DNA of 64,000 nucleotides from Casuarina equisetifolia (lineage: Eukaryota; Streptophyta; Magnoliopsida; Fagales; Casuarinaceae): contig CM052361.1 in assembly GCA_028551475.1 (NCBI GenBank), positions 15,875,274 to 15,939,273 of the forward strand, in the 5' to 3' direction. Positions 45,061-58,330 of the stretch are shown in pieces; positions within the stretch are counted from its first letter, which is position 1; each line of letters begins with the position of its first letter. The position numbers were made by a program, and so were the translations under genes. The notes beneath the pieces are model-generated. The model saw nothing but the letters and a program-made list of their open reading frames with translations. It did not search any database and was not told the origin of the DNA.

Positions 45061-45980
45061 ATTTGTTAATATATAAACCTAGCATCAATCCTATCTACTT
45101 CTATAAACAGGTTTCCCTGAGTTCAATGTTTCTATGCTTAAAAACCTTCATTCTCCCTTTTCCACCGGAAGATGCTGCATATCCTCTCACTTCTGGCGTT
45201 GAAGATTATTATCAGCTCCCGTGAAAGTCTTGGACGCTTTGATACTTTATCCTACCAGCTTTAAAGTAACGTATGAAGGAAAATAGTACCCGATAAAGGA
45301 AAAACAACGAAAAATTATTGTTTCCGGAAGTTAGAAATTGAAATTTTTGAATCATTTCGTTTTATAGGTAATTGTTCGACAATTGCACGCATAAAAAAAG
45401 TAAACAGTAGAAGAGAAAAAGGGATGATGAAAGATACATTTAAACAAGTCAAAAACAGGGAAAATTTCTTAAGTTTCCTTCTTTTTCTTTTTAAGTTTTT
45501 TGTTTGTCGTGGGGAAGAAGAGAAAAGAAATGAAAGTGAGAGATGTAAAAGACAAACTCACAAATGTAACAGTTTTCCCTCTTTGGTTTTCCTTAGATTC
45601 CTACTTTGTTGTGGAATAATTGAAACAATTTTTTGTTAATTTTTCCTCTCTTGTTTTCTTTTTCCCTTCAGAATCACAAATCAAAAGAGTGAAATCTCCC
45701 CATTAGATAATCCTCACATATATTGTTTCATTCCTCTGGCATCTAATGATCAAGACGCTCTCTTATTACTGCACAAAAGTAGCCCACTTAAGGACTGTTT
45801 TACATGCATGCTTGTAATTACCCATATGCACTATTTCATGAAAAGAAAGTCCTATTTTAACGCCACTTTTGTGTGCGTACGAACGTTACGTTGAAAATAG
45901 GTAGAGTTTTCTTTGTTTGGGTAATATCTTTCATGGAATGGAATGCATATGACAATGCGATCTCGTAGTAGGTTATTTGT
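45061..45980. other. Non-duplicated flank, no gene assigned
   Basis: A TATA-like AATATATAAACC lies at about 45,068-45,079, and an ATG near 45,127 opens a short frame to 45,224, but no family is recognised. Pyrimidine-rich DNA follows at 45,470-45,670. Confidence 0.3.
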
Positions 45981-45984
45981 TCAA

Positions 45985-46500
45985 CTAAGAAGGAAAGAGG
46001 ACTTAGGTTACTAGGCCTCAAAATCTGGAATAAAGTGATGTTAGGATGGTCATTCTAGAATCTTATTAACTATCTAAGTTTATCCTTATAGAGTAGATAG
46101 ATTTATAGTATTAAATGCATGAGAACTTCAATTATATATCTTGACATGAAAGGAAACATGATATGGAATTTGAGTGGTCTTCCAACACTATGACATATTC
46201 TCATATTTACTTTCTCCAAACCTTCTTATTATTATAAAGAAATATACAAGAAATTGTGCTACGTTAATATTAAGGTTGAATGATATGGCTTAATATGGTT
46301 AGGTGGAATTAACAAACACAACTTTATTAGATGACTCATTTGTAAGGACAAACCACCTACATCGGAAGTGTTATCTCAATTACTCTCCCCAATTGGCCTG
46401 TATTATACTTTTTGAGTTTTAAGTTGAAAATAAGCACACCAATTTCTTTACTATACTTGGACTGAAAAAAATTAGTGAAACATCCTTACTCAACATAGCC
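45985..46500 (+). mobile_element. LINE remnant (thumb and zf-RVT region)
   Basis: The plus strand reads LLGLKIWNKVM near 46,009-46,041, matching the GLG-LK-WNKA block that follows RT in plant LINEs. Then comes MIWNLSGL, and at about 46,280-46,360 LIWLGGINKHNFIR with ICKDKPPTSEVLS, the start of zf-RVT. Stops interrupt it. No catalytic RT remains. Confidence 0.55.
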
Positions 46501-47590
46501 TTCATAAGATCATCAATTATTGAAATTCTAAATTGCAATGGATGATTAAAGTAGTTAAAAGAAAGGATTTAGTTACAAAACTTCTTAGACTTTTTATTTT
46601 AACAAATTGTAAATATTTAAACAAAATAAGGTTGTTGAAATAGCAATCTTATTGGCTAAAATCAAGAAAGTAATATGTGAGAGAATATCTTTATTTAGAA
46701 ATATTAAACTTTCTCAAACAAAGATTTTCTTATGTAATAGTTAGAAGATTCTAAAACTTATTTTTCTCTTAAATAAGCTTGTAATGGAGGGGTATTCCCC
46801 TAAAACCTTATATTATCTCATTCTTAAATGAATAAACTCATATATTTATTAAGAAGCTTGTAAAAACTCTATTTAGGAATTTAAACCTTTTTAAATGAAT
46901 ATCTAGGGATATTAAGCCTTTTAAGGGAATGTTTTATTGTGTCATATGTGGAAAATTTCAAACTTAATTTTCTCTTAGATAGCTTGTAATGTTGGGATAT
47001 TACCCTTAGGATTTTGTATTCTTTTGTTCTTAGATCAAATTCATATATTCATCAAAAAGCCTATCAAACTTAATAGAACCTATAAATGTATGTAGATGTT
47101 TATTTTTTGGATTCTTTTAGACTTTTTACTCAAAATTTTGTGATTAAAGATTTTTTAAAATTTTTATTTATTACTTTAATAAAGTAAGAGTACTACCTTA
47201 ACACATTTTATTAACCACATCTCATGCGAATACAAAAGATAGCCATAAAAAAAAAACCCTTAGATTTGGTAAGTCCAAGATTTTAGAAACAAACTATCAA
47301 TGTAAATATATGTTTATTTTTTGGATTTTTTTAGACTTTTTACTTAAAATTTAGTGAGTCAAAGTTTTTTGAAATTTTTTTATTTTTTATTTTAATAAAG
47401 TATGAATAGTACCCTAACACATTTTATTAACCATATCTCATGCGAAAACAAAGGGTAGTGCATAAAACAAACCTTTAGAAAACAAAATTGAAAAATCTAT
47501 GTACCAAGTACTTAGTTAAAGTGTGCATGTTTAGAAAAATAGAAATAAAAAGGGCCATATATAGGCATAACCCTTTAGTATCCTATGGTT
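46501..47590. other. AT-rich DNA with a repeated ~200-bp theme
   Basis: The phrase ATGTTTATTTTTTGGATT...TTTAGACTTTTTACT occurs at about 47,095 and again at about 47,308. ACACATTTTATTAACCA...TCTCATGCGAA occurs at about 47,200 and 47,418. This is a roughly 215-bp tandem duplication. No gene is seen. Confidence 0.6.
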
Positions 47591-47689
47591 TCTTAATCCA
47601 AGTTGATTGTTCCTAAAAGCATGTTCAATATGATCTTGGTAAGGAGCCTAATTGTTCAAAATTTTGTACAGTCAAAACATGATGGCCAT

Positions 47690-48110
47690 GATTTGCTAAT
47701 CTATTTACACTAGAATTCCCCTATCCAAAGTGTATCAAATCTTGGTGTGTGAGGGTAGCAAGCTAGCATTATGTCATAACACATACTTTAAGTGCCATGA
47801 AAGTTTCCATTAATGTAATATGCATTGCATTAAATAAACAGAGTTTGATTCGACGATGTGGGGAAGTTGATTCCTAGTGTGGCATAGCTTAAGAGTTGTG
47901 AGTATGGCACCAGCCTTAATATCTGCATTACTACCCTATCCAAACTTTGTAGCTAGTGCATAAATAATACTCCTATTACTATCTCTCAAGGCACCTTCAT
48001 CTATACTATTTTCACTAGCACTAAACCCATCTATATTTAGCTTTAGCTCATGTGGTAGAGGTGGTCTCCACCTAATTGATGATTCCTTTGTAATGTTAAT
48101 TTTCCTTATA
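47690..48110 (-). mobile_element. LINE 3' fragment with RNase H-like domain
   Basis: From about 48,085 down, the minus strand reads RWRPPLPHELKLNIDGFS, then ALRDSNRSIIYALATKFG and TTLKLCHT. This is the RNase H-like domain (W-P-P...KLN-DG, RD, acidic/AL-C) found at the end of plant LINE ORF2. Only this end survives. It lies next to a second, separate RNase H at 48.7 kb, so two LINE copies are involved. Confidence 0.6.
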
Positions 48111-48449
48111 GAAAGATGTAAACTCTTTAAAGCATATGATCCAAAAAACTTGCTTTTTTTTTCAAAGAAAAAAGGGAGTCATTCCCTTGTCATGAATATG
48201 GATAGCACAATTTGATCAAAGAATCAATACTTGTGTAAAGGATACATGAGATAGAGCATCAAACCTAACCCCTCATTTGATAGTCCCATCTATCAAGGGG
48301 GAAAAATACTATAGAAACAAAAATTTGATGTAATCTAAATAAATAGCTTAAGAGTATCACATAAAACAAAGAATAGGAAAATATACATAGAGGTTGATAA
48401 TGTTACAAGCCTAATTGATCTTCCTAGACTTATATCCTTGTGATTGTAT

Positions 48450-51400
48450 GACCAACATTTGTTAAACCATTTGCAAGAAAGTTTGCTTCACAAAATACAT
48501 GTGAAATTTTGATATAAGGAGATAAAAATCCCAAGCACCCACAGAGTTCATATTCTTAAGTCTAAAGTCTAAAGTCTAAAGACTAAAGACTAAGTATACC
48601 CCTTCAGTGCATTGAATCATAAATTGAGAATTAGCTTTAATCTTCAATACAATAATTCGTTGTTAAGAACATGGTTTAAGACTAACCAATAAAGATAGGA
48701 CTTTTACTTTTGCACTATTGCCTTTTCCTAAATTGACTACATATGCCATAATGACATGAGCCCTCCAATCATAAACAATGCCTCCCCTTGTACATGCTCC
48801 CTCCTTCCATGATCCATCTATGTTCAATTTTAGAGAACTTGGTGATGGACAAGACCATTTTACCATACATCCTCATTGAAGACTTAAAACTACTATAGTA
48901 ATATTTATTTCTTCAAGTCTTATACATTCTATTATTAATGGGAAAGTACTACCTCTATAAGATATCATTATTTGACAAACCTCTGATAGAACTCTCTCTA
49001 TCAATATTGACAGAAGTATCCTCACCTCTAAATTCTATTGTCAGTTGAGAACCCATTGTACATCATCCTCTACATAAAGAAATCAATCTTATATAATAGA
49101 TACTTATGGAATCAGAACTTACTCCAACTATTCTTTTCTTCATGTAGTCTTTTATTTTCATATATAGACACTATTAAAAATGCACCATTTGAAGTTTCCT
49201 TAAAGGCCAATTGATCTAGATCATTGGTGAGTGTAACTTTACTTGTTTGCTTTCACTACTTTGGAGATAAAGTCGCTTCTAGAAATGCACTATCCTTCAA
49301 AGCCTTATGAATACTCTTTTAATTGTCCTCATAAGATGGATGTCATAGAATCTTATCTAGCCATTTGTTCATCCAAAAAGATTGACCTCTATTTTGATCC
49401 ACCCACCTATTATGCTACAATAAAAGGAATGTGAGTATTAGTAGCTCCGAACAATGTGAAAACTAAATGTTTCATGGTTATTGGAAAACTTCCTCTGGAT
49501 GTCCATACTTCTTCCTTATGAATTATGCCCACAAGGAATCCCTTTTTACATAATTCCATGCCATCTTCACCAAAAGGCTTTCCATAACCAAGCCATATCT
49601 TTTATCCCTAGTCCCCTTTCATCTATAAGGAGGCTTTACCCTACCCTACCCCACCTAGTGTGCTTTATGCTCCTTCCTATAACTTTATAAGAATTTAACA
49701 TATGCTTGTTTATCTCTTGCAACATTGATTTTAAAGCCTTGATCATGACAAACAATAGATAGGAATGGAAGAAAACATATTTTAATTAGTACAAGCTTCC
49801 TACCATGAGAAAAAAAAAACAATTTTTTCAATTAGGGATACAACCCTATAGTCTTCCCTATAAGTTCATCAAAATATCTCTACTTAGATCCTTCCTTGAA
49901 AAGCAAAATTCCAAGACACTTCATTGGTAAATTTGCTAGAGAAAATAATATCCAATGCTTAATCTGGTGTTTTCTATGTGGTGTTAACTTCTTTGCCAAT
50001 GAAAAATTACATTTAGTTGCATTTACTTTCTATCTATTGTAACCCTTATATTCCCTTAACAAATCCATGAAATTTAAAATTGATCTTTTATGACCATTCA
50101 AGAAAACCATCATAGTATTTACATATAATAGGTATGAGACATCCAAAATCATTTGTAGCTTTGTAACTCCCAATATCCCCAACTTGCATAAGATGTTTCA
50201 ACTTTCGAGAAAGGGCTTGCTTGGTAAGTATGAACAAACTTAGTGATAAAGGATCCTCCTAATGTAGCTCCCTTGTAGATTTGAAAAAACAAAACTTCTT
50301 GCCTTGCATCTATATAGAAAAGTAGTTATTCAATATGCAATAGTACATCATATTGATCCATGCTTCTAAAAATTTGAATCACGATATAACCTTCAATAAA
50401 AAGGACCATTCCAACTTCTCATAAGTTTTTGACATGTCCAATTTGATACCATATTACCCCTTGGCACTTTTTTATTAATTTTATAAACTATTTCCTAAAT
50501 CAAAGCAATGTTTTCTTGTATAGATTTATCCTTAACAAAACTAGATTATTTTGGTGATATTACTTAAAGAAGTATCTTTACTAATCATTCATTAAGAATC
50601 TTTATTAAGATCTTGTAAAAGCTTATTAGTTTGATATCTAATAAGCTACTTGATTAGGCAACCTTAGGAATCAACACTAAAACTATCATGATTGTATTTT
50701 TCAAAATCTAACCACCCCCGAAGAAATCCACAATTGTCTAATATAAATTTGTTTTAACCACTTCTTGGGCAACCTTAGAGAAATGGCTTGTGAAGCCATC
50801 TAGATCTAAAGCACTATCAAGGTCAAGGTTTTTGAAGTGTTGCTACACTTCCTCCCATGTTGGGATTTTACATGGCATGTCATTTTACTCTGCCATTACT
50901 GAACTCTAAATATGAGTAAAGAAGTCTACCATCACATGATCATTAAAATAAACCCTATTTGAAGTTAACAACTCATACAAATCTATAACCATGGATCCCA
51001 AAGTCTCCACATCATCTATTCTTAATCGATCAAGTAGTTGAAAGTTAAATTGAGAAGCCTAACATCTCTCCCTTACGCATTCATTGAAATATTTTGAATT
51101 TTGGTCTTATTCTTAAAGTCATTTGACACAAGTTTTATCTCTCAAAACATTTTCATCCTCCCTAACATTCTATAGCAACTATTCTTGTAATGCCAGAGAT
51201 CTTTCAAAATAGTTTCTAACCATACTTATTTCAACTAAAGCTCTTTTTCTTGCACTTGCTCTATGAGTTTAGGTGTTCTTTGCTCCTTATTACCTCTATT
51301 TTGTTTCTACCATTCTACAAAGAGTTTTTAACCTATAGGCTTCTTAGAATGCATATGTGTCCATGATGATGTGGTTAAGTGTCCTATCCATTGGCTTGCA

Positions 51401-52160
51401 ATCAAGTCTCTTATGGTTGTAGCTTTTAGCCATTGTTTTTAGAAATAGGAAGATCAAGCTCCCTAGAATGTTTCCTATAACTATATTGACAATGTAAAAT
51501 GATTTAACCCTACTTTTGTAAGATGTTACACCTTTAGGGAAAAAAAAATTGTAAAAGCCTTTAAATTACATAGTATTCTATTCAATCTTACCTACATGCA
51601 TCTTGTTCCTTAAACATTGTTACCCCACATAAAATAGAAGGACTAGAAATCCACAATAATTCAGTCCCTACTAATAGATTAAGTTTCTAAATTCTCTTTT
51701 GCCACTATGGAATATTGTCTACCCTTTCACTTTTCTTTCTGACAAATGATGGAATTAAAATATGCCTTCATGAGCCATGGCTTCTTAACTATCTATAAGT
51801 TCTCTAGGTGTTGCAATAATTATCAGCTTTGGATATGATTTGCACAAATATTGTAGACATCACAAACTGTTTTCCATCCATTTAAACCTCTATGATTATA
51901 CTCTTATTTGAACAATCTACTAATGTCATCTTCTACTCATATTTTCACACCAACCATATATGAGTATTCATAAGATTATAGTGTAACACTTTGGAAAAGC
52001 CTAACTTTTTTGGTTGTTGAGACAAGATGACATTATGTGTTTTGGCTTTAAGAGACCTATTAAAAATACTTTTGTTTTTCTTATATTCCCATTTAACAAA
52101 ATCCATTTTTTCTAAAGGATTCAATCCTTTAATATTCCATATGATAATACTAGACATTTA
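48450..52160 (-). mobile_element. Decayed minus-strand LINE, endonuclease to RNase H
   Basis: Read right to left: the endonuclease N-terminus at 52,157 (MSSIIIWNIKGLNPLEKMDF), the normal start of a plant LINE ORF2; then decayed linker; RT at about 50,900-49,900 with DLDGF-like, GIKLDMSKTYEKLEWSFL (about 50,450-50,395) and DPLSLSLF; a thumb region; zf-RVT around 49,500-49,000; and RNase H at 48,866-48,663 reading VKWSCPSPSSLKLNIDGSW with a GGIV motif. The FADD catalytic box is not readable. Frameshifts and stops are everywhere. Unlike the 10.3 kb LINE it spans the full length of ORF2. Confidence 0.75.
48555..48592. repeat. Short tandem repeat, 9-bp TCTAAAGTC-type unit
   Basis: About four units, TCTAAAGTC changing to ACTAAAGAC, lie beyond the RNase H end of the minus-strand LINE. 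Confidence 0.8.
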
Positions 52161-53813
52161 AAATGAAAGCTTTTTCACTAACCATTACAAGTATCCTACT
52201 ATTCATTGTCATGCTAGTTTCGGTTAAATCTAACTTAAGGTTATCCTCTTAGCTACATTTATTATCAATTCCATTATGCCTCTACAAGGTTTCTTGAATT
52301 ATACTTTTCCACCACTTCTTTAAACTTGTCATATGATAATGCCCTAAATTTGTTCCTTATCCTTTTATCTGCCCCTATGTTCTTATTTACCATTATTTGT
52401 AAGTTCTCCAAGTTTGCCATATCACTTGGTTGAGCTTCCTATGTCTCTTTAAATGTTTACCTTATCCTTGTAGTCATTTTGAAGCTCTTCTGTACCTCTT
52501 AACAATTGTCTTTCCATATTTGCCTTGTTCTAGATTTAGAGTTTAAATTGTGGGATTTTGGTGTTGGAGTGGTCTTTGGGACATATTGCCAAGCACCTTT
52601 TATGTGCCCTTGGTGGGATGATTTTCTAATGTGCATTGTGATACACATACCAAGCTAGGTTATGGCCACTTTGTTGTGTGCATTATGCATGCTTAAGGTA
52701 ATAGAATGACGCACCTCATATGCATCATGCATTGGATGTTGGTCCATAATGCATGCCTATTGCATGCTATGAACTTGCTATAAGTTTCGCATGGGAGGCA
52801 TGTTTATGCAATGAGCTTGTTGTGTGTTGCATGCAAGATGCATGTTTGAGCTACATGCCTACTATGCAACATGCGCAGGTGGCAAGTTTGTGCCACACAC
52901 ATATGCATTGCACAATGATTAAGTAGCAACACTTGTTTTTGGCTTAGAAGCCTTATGTCAAACACCTAGAGTGCAGCCTTAGAATTCCTCGTTGCTCACA
53001 ATGTTCATGCCTACACTATGCACAAGTTCTCTTACATTTGTTTTAGGTGCATTCTATCAAACGCTAGAAGTGTAGTCATGAAATATTTGACATTGCTAGT
53101 AGTCGTGACCTTGCAGTTGGCAGTAAGTGCAATACCTAATCCTTGTCTTATATTCTATGACTTGAATGTAAGGTTTTTGGGATCTAGGAATGACCTAGAA
53201 ATCAATTGGAAGCATATTTACAATGTCCATCACCAAGCACACCTAAGTCTATGTTAGGTGTTTCATTTTTTTATATGTAGATTAGAGAAAAGATATCTAC
53301 CTAGTTGGTTGTAGATTTTCTCCAAAGCTTTAACATTATGCTGTAAAGGGAGGTTGAGAATTGATGTAACCAATAATAAATATTGTTGTTTTTGTAAGGC
53401 AATGCCATTTGTATCCAACCCCTTATTTCTAGTGATTAAACTCCTTATAATTACAATAGTGGCTTTTCGCTAGTTACTCTAATCTGTTTCAAAAAACTAA
53501 GAGGTGCGTTGTAATGGAAGAAAAGAAAAGTCAATTTTTACTTGTAGAATAACAACATATTTGGTCCATATTCATTTTGCCAACTCATTATGCATGAAGA
53601 AATGCCTTATTCTTTCTTAATGTCATCATGTGTAACATTGACATTTTGAAGCTAACTCCATACATCTTATTTGCATGTTACATTCCACAACTAAACTATT
53701 ATGAATAAATGTTCACATAAAGAACCTGACAATGGGTGGAATGAACTTCTTCCACAAGATGTTTGCCCAACTAACCTTTGGTCTCTTAATTCTTCTATCA
53801 TGAGACTATACAT
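52161..53813. other. No gene; contains a GCATGC-rich stretch
   Basis: Four GCATGC palindromes lie at 52,687, 52,751, 52,762 and 52,829, amid many further GCATG/CATGC words up to about 52,915. No reading frame is convincing; 53,018-53,257 is open but without known motifs. Confidence 0.4.
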
Positions 53814-54160
53814 TAAGATTTTAACAACTCATCACTTAACACTTCCAAAATTCTCCTAATTTTTATAAAAATATGTTATTGGGAAATATGGGAAAATGGA
53901 AGAGGTAGTAAATACAGTAATTAATGACATGGTTTAAAACCTTGGCTATTTAAATTGAAAGTAAAGGATTAATATTTGAGATATCTATCTATTAGCAATA
54001 TTTGAAACTTTAAAAAACCCTTAATCTTAGAAAGCTAGCAATTGAAATTAACTTTAACCCAGCAAGTAACTTTTCTTAAAAGGTTAACCTTTTACATCTT
54101 TCTTTTGTTGTTCATTCTTATGTTTGCGGTCAATTGTTTTCTCTTTTAATGGGCTCTATT
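53814..54160 (+). repeat. Dispersed duplication, copy B (block 2)
   Basis: It aligns with 23,857-24,205, same orientation, including ATTAATATTTGAGATATCTA at about 53,970-53,989. In this copy it is separated from block 1 by roughly 8.8 kb that contains the LINE remnants. Confidence 0.8.
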
Positions 54161-54643
54161 GTTAAGTATGAATTCAATATTAATCCTTTTTTCCCTTGCT
54201 TAAAAAGAGTTGATAACAATTTTGGCCTTTCAGGATAATAATTTGTTATGTCCAATGAATAATAATTTATTTAAATTGAAATTTTAGAGATTTATAATTT
54301 CTTTTCAGGACTTGGTCTCCATTTTGTTATTCTCCAAGGAGTTTAATGGTGCTTAGCCGTCACTCTCCTACTGTTAACTTTTAAATCTATGCCAATTGTT
54401 AAAAACAAATTCATGAATCTCAAACTCATGGAATCTCTTAGGATCTCACTACACACACCAAGAGAATATTAGTAAAGAAAATATGCACACGAATTATAAG
54501 GTTTACAATAATTCCTACATTCTTAGCTTAAAGAACAATTATTCACTATGATGAGGAAGGTTATAGTGTATACCAAAAAACCTTTATTTTCTCTCTAGTT
54601 CTCATACTAATTTCTTTAATCTCATGAATAAGTTTTCCCATAA
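54161..54643. other. AT-rich DNA, no gene seen
   Basis: This lies between duplicated block 2 and the LTR starting at 54,644. Nothing is recognised. Confidence 0.35.
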
Positions 54644-55537
54644 TGTTTCCTTTTATTCAAGCACCAACAAGAAAAACATGTGTCACTTGTCATCATGTGC
54701 CACCACCATGCACTGCCATATGTTGCCATGTTTCCATGCACCACCATGCGCCACTGCTCGTTCTGCACAAAAACCCATTAGAAAGAACCCAAAGATGCAG
54801 ATCTACCAAAATATCTTATAAACCTACTAGAAAGAAGCCCAAAATGGCCAAAAAAAATCATCTAGCTCCATTGGAAGTCACACATAGACAATGTTTGCCA
54901 TCTATCTTTAATGGAAAATGGTGCAAAACCACTAGAAAACATGCAAATTAGTTAGTTATGCTCTCTCCTCACCAAAAAAACCTAAGATCTTGTTAAAAAA
55001 CATATAAATATGATTGAAGACATAGGTGGGTTTCAATTCTTCGCTAGAAAATACCATGACAGTTAGCTATTACATGACCATTGGGCATTCTTAAAGACCC
55101 ACATTGTTGAGCATGGCCAATCTTCTGGCAAATCCTTAGCCATCTATGTCCAATCTAGCAATCTTTCTCTCCCTCATTTTTTTTTTTTTGGTTGCTTGGA
55201 CTTAGACCACTCAACCTAACAATTCTTTCTCTCCTCTTTTTCATTTCTTTGCTTGCCTCCTATCCAACTCCTGCTACTTCATAATTGACACAATTTTTTC
55301 TCTTTTCCTTCCCACATGAGTTTCTCCACATGTGTGAAAGCAAACCCTCTCTTGTGTTTGTTTATGTTTCTTCTTTTCTTTTTCATGGTTTGCCACTTCA
55401 TTTGCTTTTATTTTATGTTTTTTGTATAAACCAACAAGATTTGTATAAATATAGACAAATGCATATATAATTTCACAAATACTCTATCATATATTGTCTA
55501 AATCAATCAAAATAACTCTATAAAAATTAAGTTACCA
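54644..55537 (-). mobile_element. 3' LTR of a large minus-strand Ty3/gypsy-derived element
   Basis: About 894 bases match 59,224-60,120. On the minus strand it starts TGGTAACTTAAT right after the polypurine tract GTTTAGGGGTG. The inner sequence CTCAAGGATGAGCAAAATG before it is the typical end of Tat/Athila-group elements. It includes a T-rich run at about 55,179-55,190. Confidence 0.85.
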
Positions 55538-57245
55538 ACACCCCTAAACTTAACATTTTGCTCATCCTTGAGCAAAAGTATTAAACAACATATATTAATA
55601 ACTAACATTTTCATGAAATTCTCCCATAGTTGATCATTTCAACAATTCAAAGAAAAACATAACTATCATTTAAACATTGTCACTAGTTTAAAAGGTAAGA
55701 TAAATTCTTAACTATGTCAACTGCTTGTGTATGTGAATTCACATTTTTTTCCTAATTATATGCACTCCAAATAGATCCACATTGGTATGCAACCTCTTAA
55801 AATCTTTAACCAAACCTCAAAGGTATGCTTTTCATCCCTATCTCCATTAATGTAAACTACTTATCTAATCAAGAATTAATAAGACTTTTATGAGCTTGTA
55901 ATGTAAAGCTAGGCTAATGGTAAGAAAAAAGACATTTAAGCTCAAATAACCCATGAATACATTACTTTCTAGGATCTCATTATGACTCTAGCCACTTTCT
56001 ACCTTTTTACTCCATGAAGATAGTCTTTTTGCCACTGTTATTCTTATTCTTTCCTATCCAAAAATGCTTTGACACTAACAAAAGCCACAATCACGTGTGT
56101 AACAATAAAGCAAAACAAAATTACTTTTAAGTATAGCCACCTCAATCCTCTCCTACCAATGATAGTCAATTACAATGCTCAAAGATCTATTTTAGAAAAC
56201 TATGTGACTTAAATCTAACAAAAGATGGAGAGATAATTCCATCCTAAAGCAAATGCTTTTCTTTTTCCTTTTCTTTTTCTTTTTCTTTTTCCTTTGCTTT
56301 TGCTTTTTCTTTTTCTTTTTTTCATTTACAAAATTGACTTAATATGCCACACACACTCATTGCAATCACCTTCTTCCTATATTACATCCTTCCCCTTAAC
56401 TTCTTTTATGCTTAAATAAATTTTTACATTAAAAGTCAATGTGTTCATGGGCATAGGACAATGGGATAAATTGATTAAAAGACTAAGAGATATATATATG
56501 TAAGTGTGACTAAACAAAATCAGGATAAGAACAAGGCTTAACAAGATGACTAAAGATAAGTAAATAAGGTTGGCTTGAAAGGTTAAATTGATCCAAAGAT
56601 GGCCTAAATCATTTTCTTGATTAGATGCAGCTTAGGCTTTCACATTAAGAGGAAATCAAGCAAATTTTAAGATTTGGATGAGATCCAAGAAAATCACACA
56701 CTCCATATGAATGTTCTCTAGAGATACACATAATTTCAAGAAAAATATAGACTTTTAGTACTCAACAGGTGAATCAACATAGTTAGAATCACATTTAACT
56801 TACATCACAATTGTAGGTTTGAACAAAATCTATATCTCCTTAAAAATAGCCAAGAATTCATAATAAGGGATCCAATCATGGCAATCATGATCCAACACTA
56901 AAAAAAAGATCACACAAAAAAAGACTTCCAGAACACTCCACCAACATAACAACTACCACAAAACACAACCTCTAACAGAACCCAACAATAATAGCACACT
57001 TCCAACAATAACAACAACAACACCTGCAAACTTGAATGAAGCATTATCCTTAATGTAAAAAGAAAAGAAAACAACAATAAAGAAGAAATAAGGAAAAATC
57101 CTTTGATTGCAAACTATGTCCATATGAGGCTATGATGAACATGTGATGATAGCTTTTTAGTAAAATAACCAACAAAATGCTTATGTTGCCTCCCAAAAAG
57201 TGCTTCCTTTATAGTTTTCAACCAAACAATCTTCAATGTTGCTAC
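55538..57245 (-). mobile_element. Non-coding 3' internal region of the large element
   Basis: I recognise no RT, RNase H or integrase in either strand here, where pol would be expected. A pyrimidine repeat built on CTTTTT occupies about 56,262-56,322. The region is probably substituted non-coding DNA, as in LARD-type derivatives. Confidence 0.55.
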
Positions 57246-58330
57246 TTAAGGAGAATGAAATTCTAACAATTTAGGAGACAATTTATGTTGTAAGATGGTT
57301 GAACATTCTTTAATCAACATTACTATCTCATCTACTTCTAGCTTTCTTTTGTTATCTAGTATCTCTTTCAAAAAACCTTCATAATTGAACATTTGAGTTG
57401 GAGCATTTGTAAAAGGAATATTAATGTGTAGTTTTGTAAATACATCAGTGAATTTAAAAAATTTATTCTCTTTCATGTTGTTGGAGTCTTTAGCGAGATG
57501 GAGGTGGAGGCATATAGGGCTTACAATTGTTTGGAAAAAGTTTACTTTTGGGTGCTTTCTCAGGTTGTATGCTGACATCCTTATCCATATCTTTGAAAAT
57601 CTTCTCCTCAGCATCATCTTCCTCTATTTACTTGCTACTTGTTAGGGTTATTACCTTTATAGTTTCTCTAAGGCTTTTTTCCATGTTGTCTTTTTAAGAC
57701 CATATTGACCAATTAATCTATTTGTACCTCTAAATTTTTTATTAGAGCTTTTTGGTTTTGAAGGCTCACTTCTCGATTCTAAAGTCTCACTTCAATACTT
57801 TCTATAAAGTTTTTTGTGGTGATGGCCAAGTTGATAACTATATCTTCCAAACTAGTCTTCGCCTCTTTTGTTACACCTAATATCACTTCAATACTCTTTA
57901 TAAAGCATTGAGTGGTGGTGGTCATTCTATTGATTATGTCTTCCAAGTTAGGCTTCGCCTATTTTATTTGCTTGAATGTTGGTGGTAGTCTCATTTCATT
58001 TGAGTTATTCCATGAGTTTTCTTTTTTTTTTTTTTATGGTTATGCCATCCTAGATTATACATGTTGGAATAAATATCATTCCGTGACCTACTTAAAGTCC
58101 TAACAAAAGTATCATATTCATTATATTGAGCAAAAAGGATACCTACTTGACATTTCGGGCTCACATGTGCTCCACCACAAAAATCACATGCTTTATTCTT
58201 CTTGAGTACTTCCAATTGTATGCATAGTTTGATGAAAGCATCTACTTCATGGACTCCACTTACTTTATGCATTGGTAATCTCTCAATAGGCCATTGATAA
58301 ACATTTAATGTCATTTTTTCCTGAAACAAA
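57246..58330 (-). pseudogene. Gag / protease-region relic of Tat/Athila-type element
   Basis: The minus-strand frame 57,617-57,246 contains FTDVFTKLHINIPFTNAP, then EILDNKRKLEVDEIVML, KECSTILQHKLSPKL, which follows the LHINIPF...KRKL...ECSAILQ-KLP-KL block before the protease in this group. The frame 58,329-57,991 carries CDFCGGAHVSPKC, a C-x2-C-x3-4-H-x4-C zinc knuckle, and YSNMYNLGWHNH, matching the NPYSNTYNPGWRNHPN motif. About 375 bases between them are out of frame. The protease catalytic DSG motif is not seen. Confidence 0.8.
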
